This document shows, in pieces, positions 34,863 through 43,867 of a stretch of DNA of 52,428 bases. The stretch covers positions 1 to 52,428 of the forward strand of contig JAAYTX010000205.1 of NCBI GenBank assembly GCA_012523635.1. Direction: 5' to 3'. Under the pieces are notes generated by a model, which saw only the letters and a list, made by a program, of their open reading frames with translations, had not been told where the DNA came from and did not search any database. The position numbers were made by a program, and so were the translations under genes. Position 1 is the stretch's first letter. Every line of letters begins with the position of its first letter. This stretch comes from Elusimicrobiota bacterium. GTDB taxonomy: Bacteria > Elusimicrobiota > Elusimicrobia > Elusimicrobiales > Elusimicrobiaceae.

Positions 34863-35573
34863 ATGGACGAACAGAACAAAGAAACCTCCCCCCATGAAGG
34901 GCACCGCTCACGGATAAAAAAACGCTTCCGCGACGGCGGCCTCGACGGCTTCCTCGACCATGAAGTGCTTGAGCTACTGCTTACCTACGTAATACACCGC
35001 CGCGACACAAAACCGATTGCCTGGGCGCTGATGAAAAAGTACGGCTCGCTTTCCGCCGTGCTGGACAAGAACACCGACGAACTTTGCGAAGTGCCAGGCA
35101 TGGGCCCGGAAGCTGCGCTGTTTCTTACGTTCCAGCGCGCGCTGATACGCCGCTATTTTCTGGACAACATGAAAGGCAAAAACGCCCTGAAAAGCCCGGA
35201 GGACGTGGTGCAGTACTGCCGGGCCTCGCTTGAAGGCGAAAAATATGAAAACTTCGAGGTAATCTACCTTACCACGAAAAATACAGTCATCAATTCCGAA
35301 AAAATATCGATAGGCACTATAGACAGGGCCTCGGTTTCACCAAGACGCATTGTGGAAAACGCCCTGAAATCGCGCGCCGCAGGGCTGATTTTTGTGCACA
35401 ACCATCCATCGGGAAGCCCCAACCCTTCGAAAGACGACATCCACCTTACCGACGAACTGGGCAAGGCCGCGCGCACTCTGGGCCTGACTGTGCATGACCA
35501 CATAATAGTGGGCAAAAGCAGCTACTACAGTTTCCGCGCCAACGGGCTTATAAAACCTCAGGAGGAAAAATGA
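34863..35573 (+). CDS. radC: RadC-family JAB/MPN protein
   Basis: A 236-residue protein. An N-terminal helix-hairpin-helix-like part (about 20-95, with LCEVPGMGPEAAL) precedes the MPN domain. The JAMM metal motif is complete: H179-N-H181 followed by S189 and D192 in HNHPSGSPNPSKDD. The E of the motif lies in the preceding strand. Despite the name, a DNA-repair role is not established for this family. The last four bases overlap the next gene (ATGA at 35570-35573). Confidence 0.93.
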   Translation: MDEQNKETSPHEGHRSRIKKRFRDGGLDGFLDHEVLELLLTYVIHRRDTKPIAWALMKKYGSLSAVLDKNTDELCEVPGMGPEAALFLTFQRALIRRYFLDNMKGKNALKSPEDVVQYCRASLEGEKYENFEVIYLTTKNTVINSEKISIGTIDRASVSPRRIVENALKSRAAGLIFVHNHPSGSPNPSKDDIHLTDELGKAARTLGLTVHDHIIVGKSSYYSFRANGLIKPQEEK

Positions 35574-36871
35574 AAAAGAAAACTTTGCTGAAACAGGTGC
35601 TTGAACACCAGGTGTTCCCTGCTTTGGGGTGCACCGAGCCCGTATCAGTAGCGCTGTGCGCAGCCTACGCCGCCAAAGCTCTTGGCGAGCCGGTAAAGGA
35701 AGCCCTGTTTCTGGTGGATTCCGGCACGTTCAAGAACGGAATGGGCGTCAACATCCCTAACACCGGCGGCGGCAAAGGCAACCTCTTGGCCGGGGCTTTG
35801 GGCGCGCTGATAGCCAAACCGGAACTGAAGATGCAGATTTTAAGCAAATCATCCCCTGCCCTGCTGGCCGCCGCACGTAAAATGGTGAAATCCGGCGCGG
35901 CAAAGATAGAACCGGTCTCAGGCAAGAAGGGCATACACATCGAGGCCAGGCTCTCAGGCGCGAAAAACCGCGCCGTCTGCATAATAGCCGCCAGCCACAC
36001 CCACGTCACAAGGCTGGAGAAAAACGCCCAGGTGCTTATAAACGAGAAGCCCGAAGCCTGCCAGGAACAGAGCTATAAGAAAGAACTGGCGAAGGAAACC
36101 ATACTGTCGCTTGCAAAACTGGCCGCAAAAGCCGACAAGGACGACCTTGCCTATATCAGGAAAGGCGTGGAGATGAATCTTGCCGCAGCTGCGGCAGGAT
36201 CGAAGATGAAAAAGGTGGGTTTCTACCTAAAGGACCTCAAGAAACGCGGCTTTCTGCTGGACGACGTTTTTTCATCTTCCAAGATACTCACCGCCTGCGC
36301 CACCGACGCCCGCATGGAAGGCCTGCCCGTACCGGTGATGTCCAGCGGCGAATCGGGCAACCAGGGCATCGTGGCCTCACTGGTGCCATATAACGTGGGC
36401 AAAGCCTTCAAGGTGCCGGAAAAGAAAATCCTGCAAAGCATAGCGCTGTCCCATATGCTGAACGCCTATGTGAAGGTGCATACCGGCGGGCTGGCCCCAA
36501 TCTGCGGCTGCGCCATAGCGGCAGGCGTGGGCGCCGCCGCGGCGATAGTTTTCCAACTGCGCGGGCCGGACAATGCCGCCATGTCGCTTGCCGTAAATAA
36601 CCTTATAAGCGACATAGGGGGCATGCTTTGCGACGGCGCCAAGGCTGGCTGCGCGCTGAAAGTGGTAAGTTCCACTGACGCCGCCATACGCTCGGCCTAC
36701 ATGGGCATACACCACTACGGCATAACAGAGGTAGAAGGCTTCGTGGGCCGCACTGCCGAAGACACCATCCGCAACCTGGCCAGCATCTCCACCGTCGGGA
36801 TGCAGAAGGTTGACCCGCTGATAGTCAACATCATGGCAAACAAGCAGAATAACCGCACCTGCTTAAGCTAA
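35570..36871 (+). CDS. UPF0597-type iron-sulfur L-cysteine desulfidase / L-serine dehydratase-like protein
   Basis: A 433-residue protein. It has the family opening HQVFPALGCTEPVSVALCAAYAAK with C21, DSGTFKNGMGVNIPNTGGGKG, and the cysteines C312/C314 (PICGCAI), C354 and C361. Relatives of the L-serine dehydratase alpha subunit fold and cysteine desulfidases use such cysteines to bind a [4Fe-4S] cluster. They remove ammonia with or without sulfide, giving pyruvate. That would feed the pyruvate:ferredoxin oxidoreductase. It overlaps radC by 4 bases, so it is translated with it. The precise substrate, serine or cysteine, cannot be settled from sequence. Confidence 0.85.
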   Translation: MKKKTLLKQVLEHQVFPALGCTEPVSVALCAAYAAKALGEPVKEALFLVDSGTFKNGMGVNIPNTGGGKGNLLAGALGALIAKPELKMQILSKSSPALLAAARKMVKSGAAKIEPVSGKKGIHIEARLSGAKNRAVCIIAASHTHVTRLEKNAQVLINEKPEACQEQSYKKELAKETILSLAKLAAKADKDDLAYIRKGVEMNLAAAAAGSKMKKVGFYLKDLKKRGFLLDDVFSSSKILTACATDARMEGLPVPVMSSGESGNQGIVASLVPYNVGKAFKVPEKKILQSIALSHMLNAYVKVHTGGLAPICGCAIAAGVGAAAAIVFQLRGPDNAAMSLAVNNLISDIGGMLCDGAKAGCALKVVSSTDAAIRSAYMGIHHYGITEVEGFVGRTAEDTIRNLASISTVGMQKVDPLIVNIMANKQNNRTCLS

Positions 36872-36894
36872 AAATCCTTAAAGCATATGCAAAA

Positions 36895-36930
36895 GAAGAA
36901 CCCCCGGAGGTTGCTCCGGGGGTTCTTCAG
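36895..36930. terminator. Terminator between the UPF0597 and TPR genes
   Basis: The long hairpin GAAGAACCCCCGGAG-GTTG-CTCCGGGGGTTCTTC has a tail TTCTTCTTTT on the minus strand. It best serves the TPR gene ending at 36947 and may also end the plus-strand unit. Confidence 0.75.
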
Positions 36931-36946
36931 TTAAAGAAAGAACAGC

Positions 36947-38347
36947 TTATTGCTTCATCAGCGAGTCTATGCGTTTCTGCGCCGTCTTGGCGTTGGAATT
37001 GCCAGCATATCCGCCGACTACGCGCTCGTACAGCTCCTTGGCCTTGTCCTTGTTGCCAAGATGCTCGGAGTAGATGTCGCCTTCGTCAAGCAGGGCCACC
37101 GGGGCTTCCTTGGAGCTGGGATATTCAGCCGCTATGCGGTCCAGGGCATCGGCAGAAAGCTTGAAATCCTTGATGTCTTTCTGCGCGACCTCGGAGGCCA
37201 GCAGCATGGCCTTTATGGCGCGGGCTTCGCCCTTGAACATATCGGCCTGCGCGTTAAGCGTGTCGTAAGCTTCCTTGGGCATGGCCAGCTCTTTGCGCTG
37301 TATGCGGGCCTTGGCCTCGAAAGCGTTGTAGGCCGAGTCGCTCTTGGGATAAAGCGCGATTATCTTGTCATACACGCTGACAGCCAGGCTGAACTTCTTG
37401 CGCAGTTCGGAAAGCTCGCCGATGCGCACATAAGACTGCGCGGCCTCGGGGGTTCCGGGATGCTCGTTGGTTACGTCCTGGTATATCTCTATGGCCTGGT
37501 CGTAGTTCTTCAGCTTGTCGGAAAGGACGGCGGCGATGTCCATGCGCACCGAGGCCTTCATGGAGCTGGCGGGATATACGGACAGCAGCTTGCTGTAGGC
37601 CATCACGGCCGCCAGCGGCTGATTGCGGGAAACGAACACGCCGGCCAGACAGCGCTGAAGCTTGTCGGCGCTGGGATAGTCAGGGTAGTCGGCCGAGAAA
37701 TCCACGAACTCCTGCACCAGGGCTTGGTAGAAGAACTCGGAAGTCTCGCCCGACATCTGCTCCAGCATGGAAGCCAGCCTGTCGGACTTCTTTTCCGCAG
37801 AGCTGCCCTTCGCTATGGCATTTACGGGACCCTTGAGCTTTCCAGCCTTTGCGTCCACAAGCCCGGCCAGCTGGCTGCGCACCGTCAGGTTCACGTTTGA
37901 ATTTGGATAGGCGTAGATGTGCTTTATATAGGTAAGTATCGCGCCCCTGTAGTCCTTGAGCTCGTTCTGTATCTTTGCCTTGAGTTCCAGCACCTTGTCG
38001 GCGTCCTTCTTGTCGCTGTTGATGCTGAGCCACGCGTTCACGTCGCTGAGCAGATAGCTGAGGGATTCGCCTTTGTCCTTCTTGGCCTCGTCAAACTGTT
38101 TATCGAAGTAAGTCCACTGGGCTTGCGCCAGCTTGTCCAGGTTTATGGACAGCTTCTGGTGCTGCACCGGCTTCTGTTCGGGCACCAGCGCCGGGGCGGG
38201 CTCCGCCGGGACCGGGGTTTCGGCGGCCGGAACGGCTGCCGCTACTGTTTCCGCCGCGGCCACTTCCTCGGCAGACTGCTGTGCGGACGCTATTCCTGAC
38301 ACGGAAAGCGCCAGCACCGCCGCCGCAATTATACGCATATTTTTCAT
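36947..38347 (-). CDS. Exported TPR-repeat protein (YbgF/BamD-like repeats)
   Basis: A 466-residue protein. A signal peptide (NMRIIAAAVLALSVSGIASA) is followed by an Ala/Glu/Pro-rich linker (23-60). Then come helical repeats of about 34-38 residues, such as NYDQAIEIYQDVTNEHPGTPEAAQSYVRIGE, FSLAVSVYDKIIALYPKSDSAYNAF and DKAKELYERVVGGYAGNSNAKTA (shown in parts). Such repeats scaffold envelope complexes. GGAGGGG lies 6 bases before the ATG. It is transcribed divergently from the NCS2 permease with a shared -10 region. It has no Pal- or Tol-neighbours here, so a TolB/BamD-type role is inference. Confidence 0.8.
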   Translation of the reverse strand: MKNMRIIAAAVLALSVSGIASAQQSAEEVAAAETVAAAVPAAETPVPAEPAPALVPEQKPVQHQKLSINLDKLAQAQWTYFDKQFDEAKKDKGESLSYLLSDVNAWLSINSDKKDADKVLELKAKIQNELKDYRGAILTYIKHIYAYPNSNVNLTVRSQLAGLVDAKAGKLKGPVNAIAKGSSAEKKSDRLASMLEQMSGETSEFFYQALVQEFVDFSADYPDYPSADKLQRCLAGVFVSRNQPLAAVMAYSKLLSVYPASSMKASVRMDIAAVLSDKLKNYDQAIEIYQDVTNEHPGTPEAAQSYVRIGELSELRKKFSLAVSVYDKIIALYPKSDSAYNAFEAKARIQRKELAMPKEAYDTLNAQADMFKGEARAIKAMLLASEVAQKDIKDFKLSADALDRIAAEYPSSKEAPVALLDEGDIYSEHLGNKDKAKELYERVVGGYAGNSNAKTAQKRIDSLMKQ

Positions 38348-38390
38348 TAATACCCCTCCGCAACTTTATTTCGGAACGATAACTGCCTTT

Positions 38391-38400
38391 TATTATAATA
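38391..38400. promoter_or_regulatory. Palindromic TATTATAATA, possible shared -10 of two divergent genes
   Basis: TATTATAATA is its own reverse complement and contains TATAAT on both strands (38394-38399 plus, 38397-38392 minus). It lies 44 bases before the TPR start and 63 bases before the NCS2 start. The arrangement suggests overlapping promoters that cannot both fire at once. No clear -35 boxes were found. Confidence 0.4.
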
Positions 38401-38462
38401 ATTTAGCGGCTCGCAAGCACCAGAATGCGCTATGCGCGCCCGAACTCCAACAAGAGGAAACT

Positions 38463-40070
38463 ATGAACACACAAACGCAGCCCTGCAAGTACCGCTGGTT
38501 CGTGCTGGGCGACATAAACGGCTTCTTCGGCCTTATGTTCGACAACATGACGGTGCTGTCCTTCCTGGCCGGCATAATGATTTTCGGCTTCGGCTATCCG
38601 GCGGACATCGTGTACACCAGAATGTTCCCTGGCACCGCCTTCGGCGTGCTGTTCGGGGACATCATCTACACCTGGATGGCGTTCCGCCTGGCCAAAAAAA
38701 CGAACAACCCCAATGTGACCGCAATGCCGCTGGGGCTGGACACACCCTCCACCATAGGAATAGCTCTGGCGGTGCTGGGCCCGGCGTTCATAGGCCTCAA
38801 GGCGCAGGGCATCCCGGAGCGGGAAGCCGCAATCCTGACCTGGCAGATAGGCATGGCCACCATGGTTTTCATAGGAGCGATAAAGGTGGTGTTTTCGTTC
38901 ATCGGCGGCTGGGTGCAGCGCGTAGTGCCGCAGGCCGGGCTGTTAGGTTCCCTGGCCGGAATAGGCATGGCGCTCATAGGCTTCATACCGATAGCCGAAG
39001 TCTTCGGCATGCCGCTGGTGGGAATGGTGTCGCTTGGGCTTGTGTTCTACACGCTGGTCGCGGGCATACGCCTGCCGAAAAATTTCCCCGGAGTGCTGGC
39101 CGCTGTCGTGGTAGGCACAGTCCTGTATTACCTGCTGGCCCCGCACGGCCTCACCGGCGGCAATTACCAGCCCTTCTCTTCCGAACTGCATCTGGGATTT
39201 CCGATACCCACGCTGGGTTTCCTTGACGGCTTCGGCCACGCGCTCAAATACGCCCCTATAGCCGTGCCTTTCGCGCTGCTGACTGTGGTGGGCGGCATAA
39301 ACGTGACAGAAAGCGCCCGCGTCGCCGGCGACGACTACAAGACGCGCGACATACTGCTTACCGAGGCTTTCTCCACGCTGGTGGCCGGCGTCTGCGGCGG
39401 CGTGGCGCAATCCACACCCTACATAGGCCAGCCGGCCTACAAACAGATGGGCAGCCGCGCTGGCTACACCCTGCTTACCGGCCTGTTCATCGGCTTGGGC
39501 GGCATATTCGGCTATGTGGGCTATATCGTGGAACTGATACCAAGGGCCGTGATAGCCCCGATACTTATCTTCGTGGCGCTGGACATAATGTGCCAGGCTT
39601 TCAAGGCCTGCCCGGCGCGCCATGCCCCGGCGGTAGCGCTGGCGTTCTTCCCCACGCTGGCCCGCCTGCTGCAGATAAAGCTCTCCACCCCGGAAATAGT
39701 GCCGGTGGAAAACTTCAGCGCACTGATGGTGAAAACCACCAAGGCGCTGCCGGACATGCAGGTGCTTGTGGCGCTGGGAAACGGCTTCATTCTGACTGCA
39801 ATGCTCTGGGGCGCTTTCATGGCGAAGCTGATAGACAGGAACCTGCGCCAGTCGACCTTTTACCTGCTGATCTGCGCGGCAATGACGTATTTCGGGGTGA
39901 TACATTCGGCCCTGCCGGACGGAAACATGTATCTGCCTTGCAACCTACCGGAACTGGCGCGGCAGGTGCCTTACCAGTTCGCTACCGGCTACATAGTGCT
40001 GGCGCTGATATTCTTCGCGTTGTCCTACACCAGGGAAAGCAAAGAACCCCCATCTCCGGAACATTGCTAA
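38463..40070 (+). CDS. NCS2/AzgA-type nucleobase permease
   Basis: A 535-residue polytopic protein. GDINGFFGLMFDNMTVLSFLAG and FGDIIYTWMAFRLAKKTNNPNVTAMPLGLDTPSTIGIA are the characteristic early segments, and ESARVAGDDYKTRDILLTEAFSTLVAGVCGGVAQSTPYIG is the later membrane signature (shown in parts). Members import purines or xanthine/uracil-type bases with cations; the exact base is not assignable. The frame opens far upstream, inside the divergent TPR gene. The ATG at 38463 is chosen because GAGGAAA lies 3-8 bases before it. It is flanked by a terminator. Confidence 0.87.
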   Translation: MNTQTQPCKYRWFVLGDINGFFGLMFDNMTVLSFLAGIMIFGFGYPADIVYTRMFPGTAFGVLFGDIIYTWMAFRLAKKTNNPNVTAMPLGLDTPSTIGIALAVLGPAFIGLKAQGIPEREAAILTWQIGMATMVFIGAIKVVFSFIGGWVQRVVPQAGLLGSLAGIGMALIGFIPIAEVFGMPLVGMVSLGLVFYTLVAGIRLPKNFPGVLAAVVVGTVLYYLLAPHGLTGGNYQPFSSELHLGFPIPTLGFLDGFGHALKYAPIAVPFALLTVVGGINVTESARVAGDDYKTRDILLTEAFSTLVAGVCGGVAQSTPYIGQPAYKQMGSRAGYTLLTGLFIGLGGIFGYVGYIVELIPRAVIAPILIFVALDIMCQAFKACPARHAPAVALAFFPTLARLLQIKLSTPEIVPVENFSALMVKTTKALPDMQVLVALGNGFILTAMLWGAFMAKLIDRNLRQSTFYLLICAAMTYFGVIHSALPDGNMYLPCNLPELARQVPYQFATGYIVLALIFFALSYTRESKEPPSPEHC

Positions 40071-40084
40071 GAGAAGCTGTCCGC

Positions 40085-40118
40085 AAAAAACGCCGCCCCG
40101 GCAAGGGCGGCGTTTTTA
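40085..40118. terminator. Bidirectional terminator between the NCS2 permease and pepT
   Basis: AAAAAACGCCGCC-CCGGCAAG-GGCGGCGTTTTT has A-runs on the left and T-runs on the right. It serves the plus-strand permease and the minus-strand pepT, which ends at 40135. Confidence 0.88.
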
Positions 40119-40134
40119 ATTGATTAATAAAGGC

Positions 40135-41361
40135 TTACTTGGCCCAGAGCTGCGCCAGCTTTATCAGCACCCTCGCGGATTTTTCCATTCCCTGCACGGA
40201 CACCCACTCGTGCCTGCCGTGGAAGTTGTTGCCGCCCGTGAAAATATTGGGGCAGGGGAGGCCCATGAACGAAAGGCGCGCGCCGTCGGTGCCGCCGCGT
40301 ACGGGCTTGTGTATCGGGGCAACGCCTTCAGCCTCAAGCGCGGCATAAAGCCTCTCCATCACCCGGGGCTGCTTGTCCAGCATCTGGCGCATGTTGCGGT
40401 ACTGTTCCCGAAACTCAAGGCTTATTTTTGCCAGCGGGTATTTCAGGCGCTTCTCGGCCACCACGGCTTTAAGCAGGCGCTCAAGGCGCTTGAGCTTCTG
40501 AAGGTCATGTTCGCGCACTATGCCGTCCAGCTCTGCCTTCTCTATGGAGGACTCGCAGGATGTAAACATCACAAAGCCCTCCCGGTTTTCAGTGGTCTCC
40601 GGCAGCATGTTTTCGGGGAACGAGGCCATTATGTCCGCCGCGATGCGCACGGCGTTGGCCATGGAATTTTTCGCGCTTCCGGGATGCACGCTTTTGCCCT
40701 GCACGGTTATCTTCAGCCCGTCGGCGTTGAAAGTCTCGTCCTCAACCGTGCCAACCACGTCGCCATCCACGGTATAGGCATATTTGGCGCCGAATTTTTT
40801 TACATTGAACAAGTCCACGCCGCGGCCTATCTCCTCGTCCGGCGTGAAAGCCACCTTAATCACGCCGTGAGGCATTTCCGGGTGCCGCGCGAGATGTTCC
40901 ATGGCCCCCATGATTATGGCCAGCCCGGCCTTGTTGTCGGCGCCGAGCAAAGTGTCGCCGGAAGCAGTCAATATATCGTGCCCGACACAGTCGCCAAGCC
41001 CGTGGCTGTCAGCAGGGCTGATGGCAACGCCCTGTTTGGCGCTGATAACTATTTTACCGCCCCGGTAATTCCTGTGCAGTTGCGGCTTCACGTTCTCGCC
41101 GCTGGCGTCGGGGGCGGTGTCCATGTGCGCCAGGAAAGCCAGAACCGGACCCTTGGCGGTGGCGGGCAGTTCGGCGGTCACATAGCCGTTTTTATCAATG
41201 GCGACTTTTTTCAGACCGACGGCCCGCAAATCCTTTGCCAGTTCGCGGCCAAGCGCAAGCTGTCCCTTAGAAGACGGACAGGTTGAAGAGCCCTCGTCGC
41301 TGGCGGTGCTGAATTTGACGTACTTCATAAAACGTGAAAGTATGCTGTCTTTGAGTTCCAT
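40135..41361 (-). CDS. pepT: Peptidase T (tripeptide aminopeptidase)
   Basis: A 408-residue M20B peptidase. The metal ligands are seen as H79 and D81 in FLAHMDTAPDASG, the Asp in LLGADNKAG, the EE pair in FTPDEEIGRG, and the late His in TGGNNFHGRHEW. FTPDEEIGRGVDLF and SVHPGSAKNSMANAV are PepT-like in particular. It cuts the N-terminal residue from tripeptides in the cytoplasm. It is divergent from a POT-like peptide transporter, a natural pair for using imported peptides. GGGAG stands about 9 bases before the ATG. Confidence 0.94.
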   Translation of the reverse strand: MELKDSILSRFMKYVKFSTASDEGSSTCPSSKGQLALGRELAKDLRAVGLKKVAIDKNGYVTAELPATAKGPVLAFLAHMDTAPDASGENVKPQLHRNYRGGKIVISAKQGVAISPADSHGLGDCVGHDILTASGDTLLGADNKAGLAIIMGAMEHLARHPEMPHGVIKVAFTPDEEIGRGVDLFNVKKFGAKYAYTVDGDVVGTVEDETFNADGLKITVQGKSVHPGSAKNSMANAVRIAADIMASFPENMLPETTENREGFVMFTSCESSIEKAELDGIVREHDLQKLKRLERLLKAVVAEKRLKYPLAKISLEFREQYRNMRQMLDKQPRVMERLYAALEAEGVAPIHKPVRGGTDGARLSFMGLPCPNIFTGGNNFHGRHEWVSVQGMEKSARVLIKLAQLWAK

Positions 41362-41387
41362 GGTCTTGCGCTCCCTTTTGACGGCGT

Positions 41388-41417
41388 TTTAAACTGCCTG
41401 TTGGGAAATATGATAAT
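41388..41417 (+). promoter_or_regulatory. Promoter of the POT-like transporter gene
   Basis: TTGACG (41388-41393) and GATAAT (41412-41417) are spaced by 18 bases. The predicted start near 41424 gives a leader of about 33 bases with GGAG before the ATG. It lies between the divergent pepT and transporter genes. Confidence 0.5.
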
Positions 41418-41456
41418 CTTTTCCTAGCCGCAAAGAAAGCCGTCACGGAGAAAACA

Positions 41457-42824
41457 ATGGCAGAAACCGAAGAAAAGAAAGAAGACCTTTCCATAATAGA
41501 GACCCTCAAAATACTGTTCGGCGCGTCTAAAGGCTTCTGGCTGGTGAACATAGTCAACTTCGGAGACGGCATAGCCTATTTCGGCATACTGACGCTGCTT
41601 ACCCGCTTCCTGGGCACGCGCGTGGGAATGCCTGACGGCACCACCGGCATGAGCGTGTCCATGTTCACGGGCATGGTGACGCTGTTCATGTTCGGCTGCG
41701 GCTTCATAGCCGACAAGATGGGCGTGCGCCGCGCGCTTACGCTGGCCCTTGGCGTTCTGCTTCTGGGCCGCCTGATGCTGGTCATGGCCCCGGGCGCGCA
41801 CGGCGCCAACTACATAGCCTGGGCCAGCCTTATAATAATGGCTTTCGGCTCCGGCATAATGCAGCCGGCCCTCTACTCCGGCGCCAAAGAGTACACCGAT
41901 TCGCGCACCGCCACCATCGGCTACAGCCTGATATATTCGATAATGAACCTAGGAATAGTGTCGGAAAACTTCCTCTCGCCCTATGTGCGCACCGGGGACC
42001 CCTTCATAAAAGTGGGCGGCAAGCAGATAAACGGCCTGGGCCTTGGCGTGGACGGCGTGTATCTGGCCTGCATCGCCATAACCCTGCTGATGCTTTTGGC
42101 GCATCTGCTGTTCTTCACCAAAAAAGTGGAGCAGACCTGCCGCGTCGCGGCAGAGGCCGAAGCGCAGAAAGAGGACGCGCACAAATCCTTCAAGGAAAAG
42201 ATGATGGAACTGCCGTTCATGGACGCGCGATTCATGTTCTTCATCTTCATCCTGCTGCCAGTGCAAACGCTGTTCGCGCACCAGTTCCTCACCATTCCGG
42301 ACTACGTTTTCCGCGACTTCCCGGCCGAAGTCAGCGCGAAGTTTGAATGGATAAGCGGCCTGAACCCGCTGATAATAGTGATTTTCGTGCCGCTGATAGC
42401 CGCCTTCACCCGCAAGGTGAACATAGTGACGATGATGATTATCGGCACCACCATCTCGGCCCTCACCACCTTCCTGCTGGTGCCCGGCCCGGGACTCACA
42501 AGGCTGCTGCTGTACGTCATCATCTTCTCGCTGGGCGAGGCTGTATGGTCCTCGCGCTTCTATGAGCACGTGGCCGAAATGGCGCCTCCCGGAAAGGTGG
42601 GCGCGTACATGGGCTTGGCCGGACTGCCGTGGTTCATGGCCAAGTTCACCACCGGACTGTATTCGGGCAGGATGCTGGAGGCCTTCATCCCCAAGGAAGG
42701 CCCGCATGATTCCGGAACTCTGTGGCTTATTTACGCGATTATAGCGTGCGTCACGCCGGTGGGCCTGCTGCTTAGCAAACGCTGGCTGGACATAAAGCAT
42801 CCCGGCGAAGGCAAGACCTGCTGA
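41457..42824 (+). CDS. POT/PTR-like peptide MFS transporter
   Basis: A 455-residue polytopic protein. The motif GDGIAYFGILTLLTRFLG at the first helix resembles the start of the proton-dependent oligopeptide family (usually EFxERFxYYG). GFIADKMGVRRALTLALGVLLLG is the loop 2-3 MFS motif, and later helices carry GEAVWSSRFYEHVAEMAPPGKVGAYMGLAGLPWF. Its divergence from pepT supports a peptide cargo. The family fit is less perfect than that of the OPT gene, so a related MFS cargo remains possible. GGAG stands 6-7 bases before the ATG. Confidence 0.75.
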   Translation: MAETEEKKEDLSIIETLKILFGASKGFWLVNIVNFGDGIAYFGILTLLTRFLGTRVGMPDGTTGMSVSMFTGMVTLFMFGCGFIADKMGVRRALTLALGVLLLGRLMLVMAPGAHGANYIAWASLIIMAFGSGIMQPALYSGAKEYTDSRTATIGYSLIYSIMNLGIVSENFLSPYVRTGDPFIKVGGKQINGLGLGVDGVYLACIAITLLMLLAHLLFFTKKVEQTCRVAAEAEAQKEDAHKSFKEKMMELPFMDARFMFFIFILLPVQTLFAHQFLTIPDYVFRDFPAEVSAKFEWISGLNPLIIVIFVPLIAAFTRKVNIVTMMIIGTTISALTTFLLVPGPGLTRLLLYVIIFSLGEAVWSSRFYEHVAEMAPPGKVGAYMGLAGLPWFMAKFTTGLYSGRMLEAFIPKEGPHDSGTLWLIYAIIACVTPVGLLLSKRWLDIKHPGEGKTC

Positions 42825-42833
42825 AAAACCGGA

Positions 42834-43859
42834 TTAAAGTTCCAGTTCGAATTTGTCGCCATAGACGGCTTCTTTGTTGAAGTAGCCGGTGTCTATCAGC
42901 GTGGCGTTAATGTTCTCTTTGGTGACCAGAACCGGGGCAAGCAGGCGAGATTCCACATCCATGAAGCCGTTGTTGATTTTGCCGTCGGCATGCGGCTGGC
43001 GGCCCGCTATGATGTCTGCGGCCGCCTCTATGGCGGCGGAGGCAAGCTGCCTGGTGTCCACTAAAACCGTCATGCCCTGGGTTCCGCGCAGCAGCCGCCA
43101 CACGGCGGCAAGCTCGGCATCGTGGCCGGTGACAACCACCTTGCCGTCCAGCTTGTAACGGGCCAAAGCCTCGATGACAGCCCCGGCGGTCGCATCGTTA
43201 GGCGCCAGAACAGCGTCTATCCTGCCGGCTGTCGCGACAAGGGCGTCCTCGGCTATTTCACGGGCGTATTCCGGGCTCCAGTCCTCCACAGGCTTGTCCA
43301 CGACTACTTTTATCGCGCCGCTTTCAACCAGCGGACCAAGACGCTTCATGGCCCCTTTCTTGAGCAGGCCGGAATTGTTGTCGGTAGGCGCCCCGGAAAG
43401 AAAAACATAGGAACCCGCGGGCACCTTGGAGGCCAGATATTCCCCCTGCATCTGGCCTATCTTCTCATTATCGAAAGCCACGTAGAAATCCGGCTTTGAG
43501 TCCAGCACCAGCCTATCGTAGGCTATTACCTTCACCTTCCTGTCATTGGCGTAGTTCACTATGGCGGCCGCGGCCTTGGCGTCGTGCGGGGCCAGAATCA
43601 GCACATCGACTTTCCTTTCTATCAATTCACGGCACTGCTGTTCCTGCGTGGCGGCGTTGTTTTCGGAGATGCGCATTTCAACGCGGAAACCGCGCTTTAC
43701 GGCCTCGTCGGAGAGACGGTTGCCGTCGCGCCGCCAGCGTTCCTCGCGCTGGGTTGGCAGCGAAATGCCTATTACAGGAGGGCCCTTGTGCCTGTCGGAA
43801 CAGGAACAGGCCAGCACGCTGGCTATCAGGCACAGGGCAAGACGGATATGGAATTTCAT
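42834..43859 (-). CDS. XylF-like periplasmic sugar-binding lipoprotein
   Basis: A 341-residue protein. The signal peptide ends in a lipobox (SVLAC-SC), so it is expected to be lipid-anchored. The fold is that of the type I periplasmic binding family: IGISLPTQREERWRRDGN, then DVLILAPHDAKAAAAIVNYAND, VFLSGAPTDNNS, VLAPNDATAGAVIEAL and VVTGHDAELAAVWRLL are the usual XylF/RbsB marks. Frame opens at a TTG at 43865, but the ATG at 43859 is preferred. It lacks neighbouring ATPase and permease genes, so the transporter partner must be elsewhere or the protein works as a sensor. It is the last gene of a unit with scpB and the AlkD-type gene. Confidence 0.85.
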   Translation of the reverse strand: MKFHIRLALCLIASVLACSCSDRHKGPPVIGISLPTQREERWRRDGNRLSDEAVKRGFRVEMRISENNAATQEQQCRELIERKVDVLILAPHDAKAAAAIVNYANDRKVKVIAYDRLVLDSKPDFYVAFDNEKIGQMQGEYLASKVPAGSYVFLSGAPTDNNSGLLKKGAMKRLGPLVESGAIKVVVDKPVEDWSPEYAREIAEDALVATAGRIDAVLAPNDATAGAVIEALARYKLDGKVVVTGHDAELAAVWRLLRGTQGMTVLVDTRQLASAAIEAAADIIAGRQPHADGKINNGFMDVESRLLAPVLVTKENINATLIDTGYFNKEAVYGDKFELEL

Positions 43860-43867
43860 TGGCAAAC

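Noticed and set aside
40120-41286. Plus-strand open frame opposite pepT
   Set aside because: It is antisense to a clear M20 peptidase with all metal ligands present.
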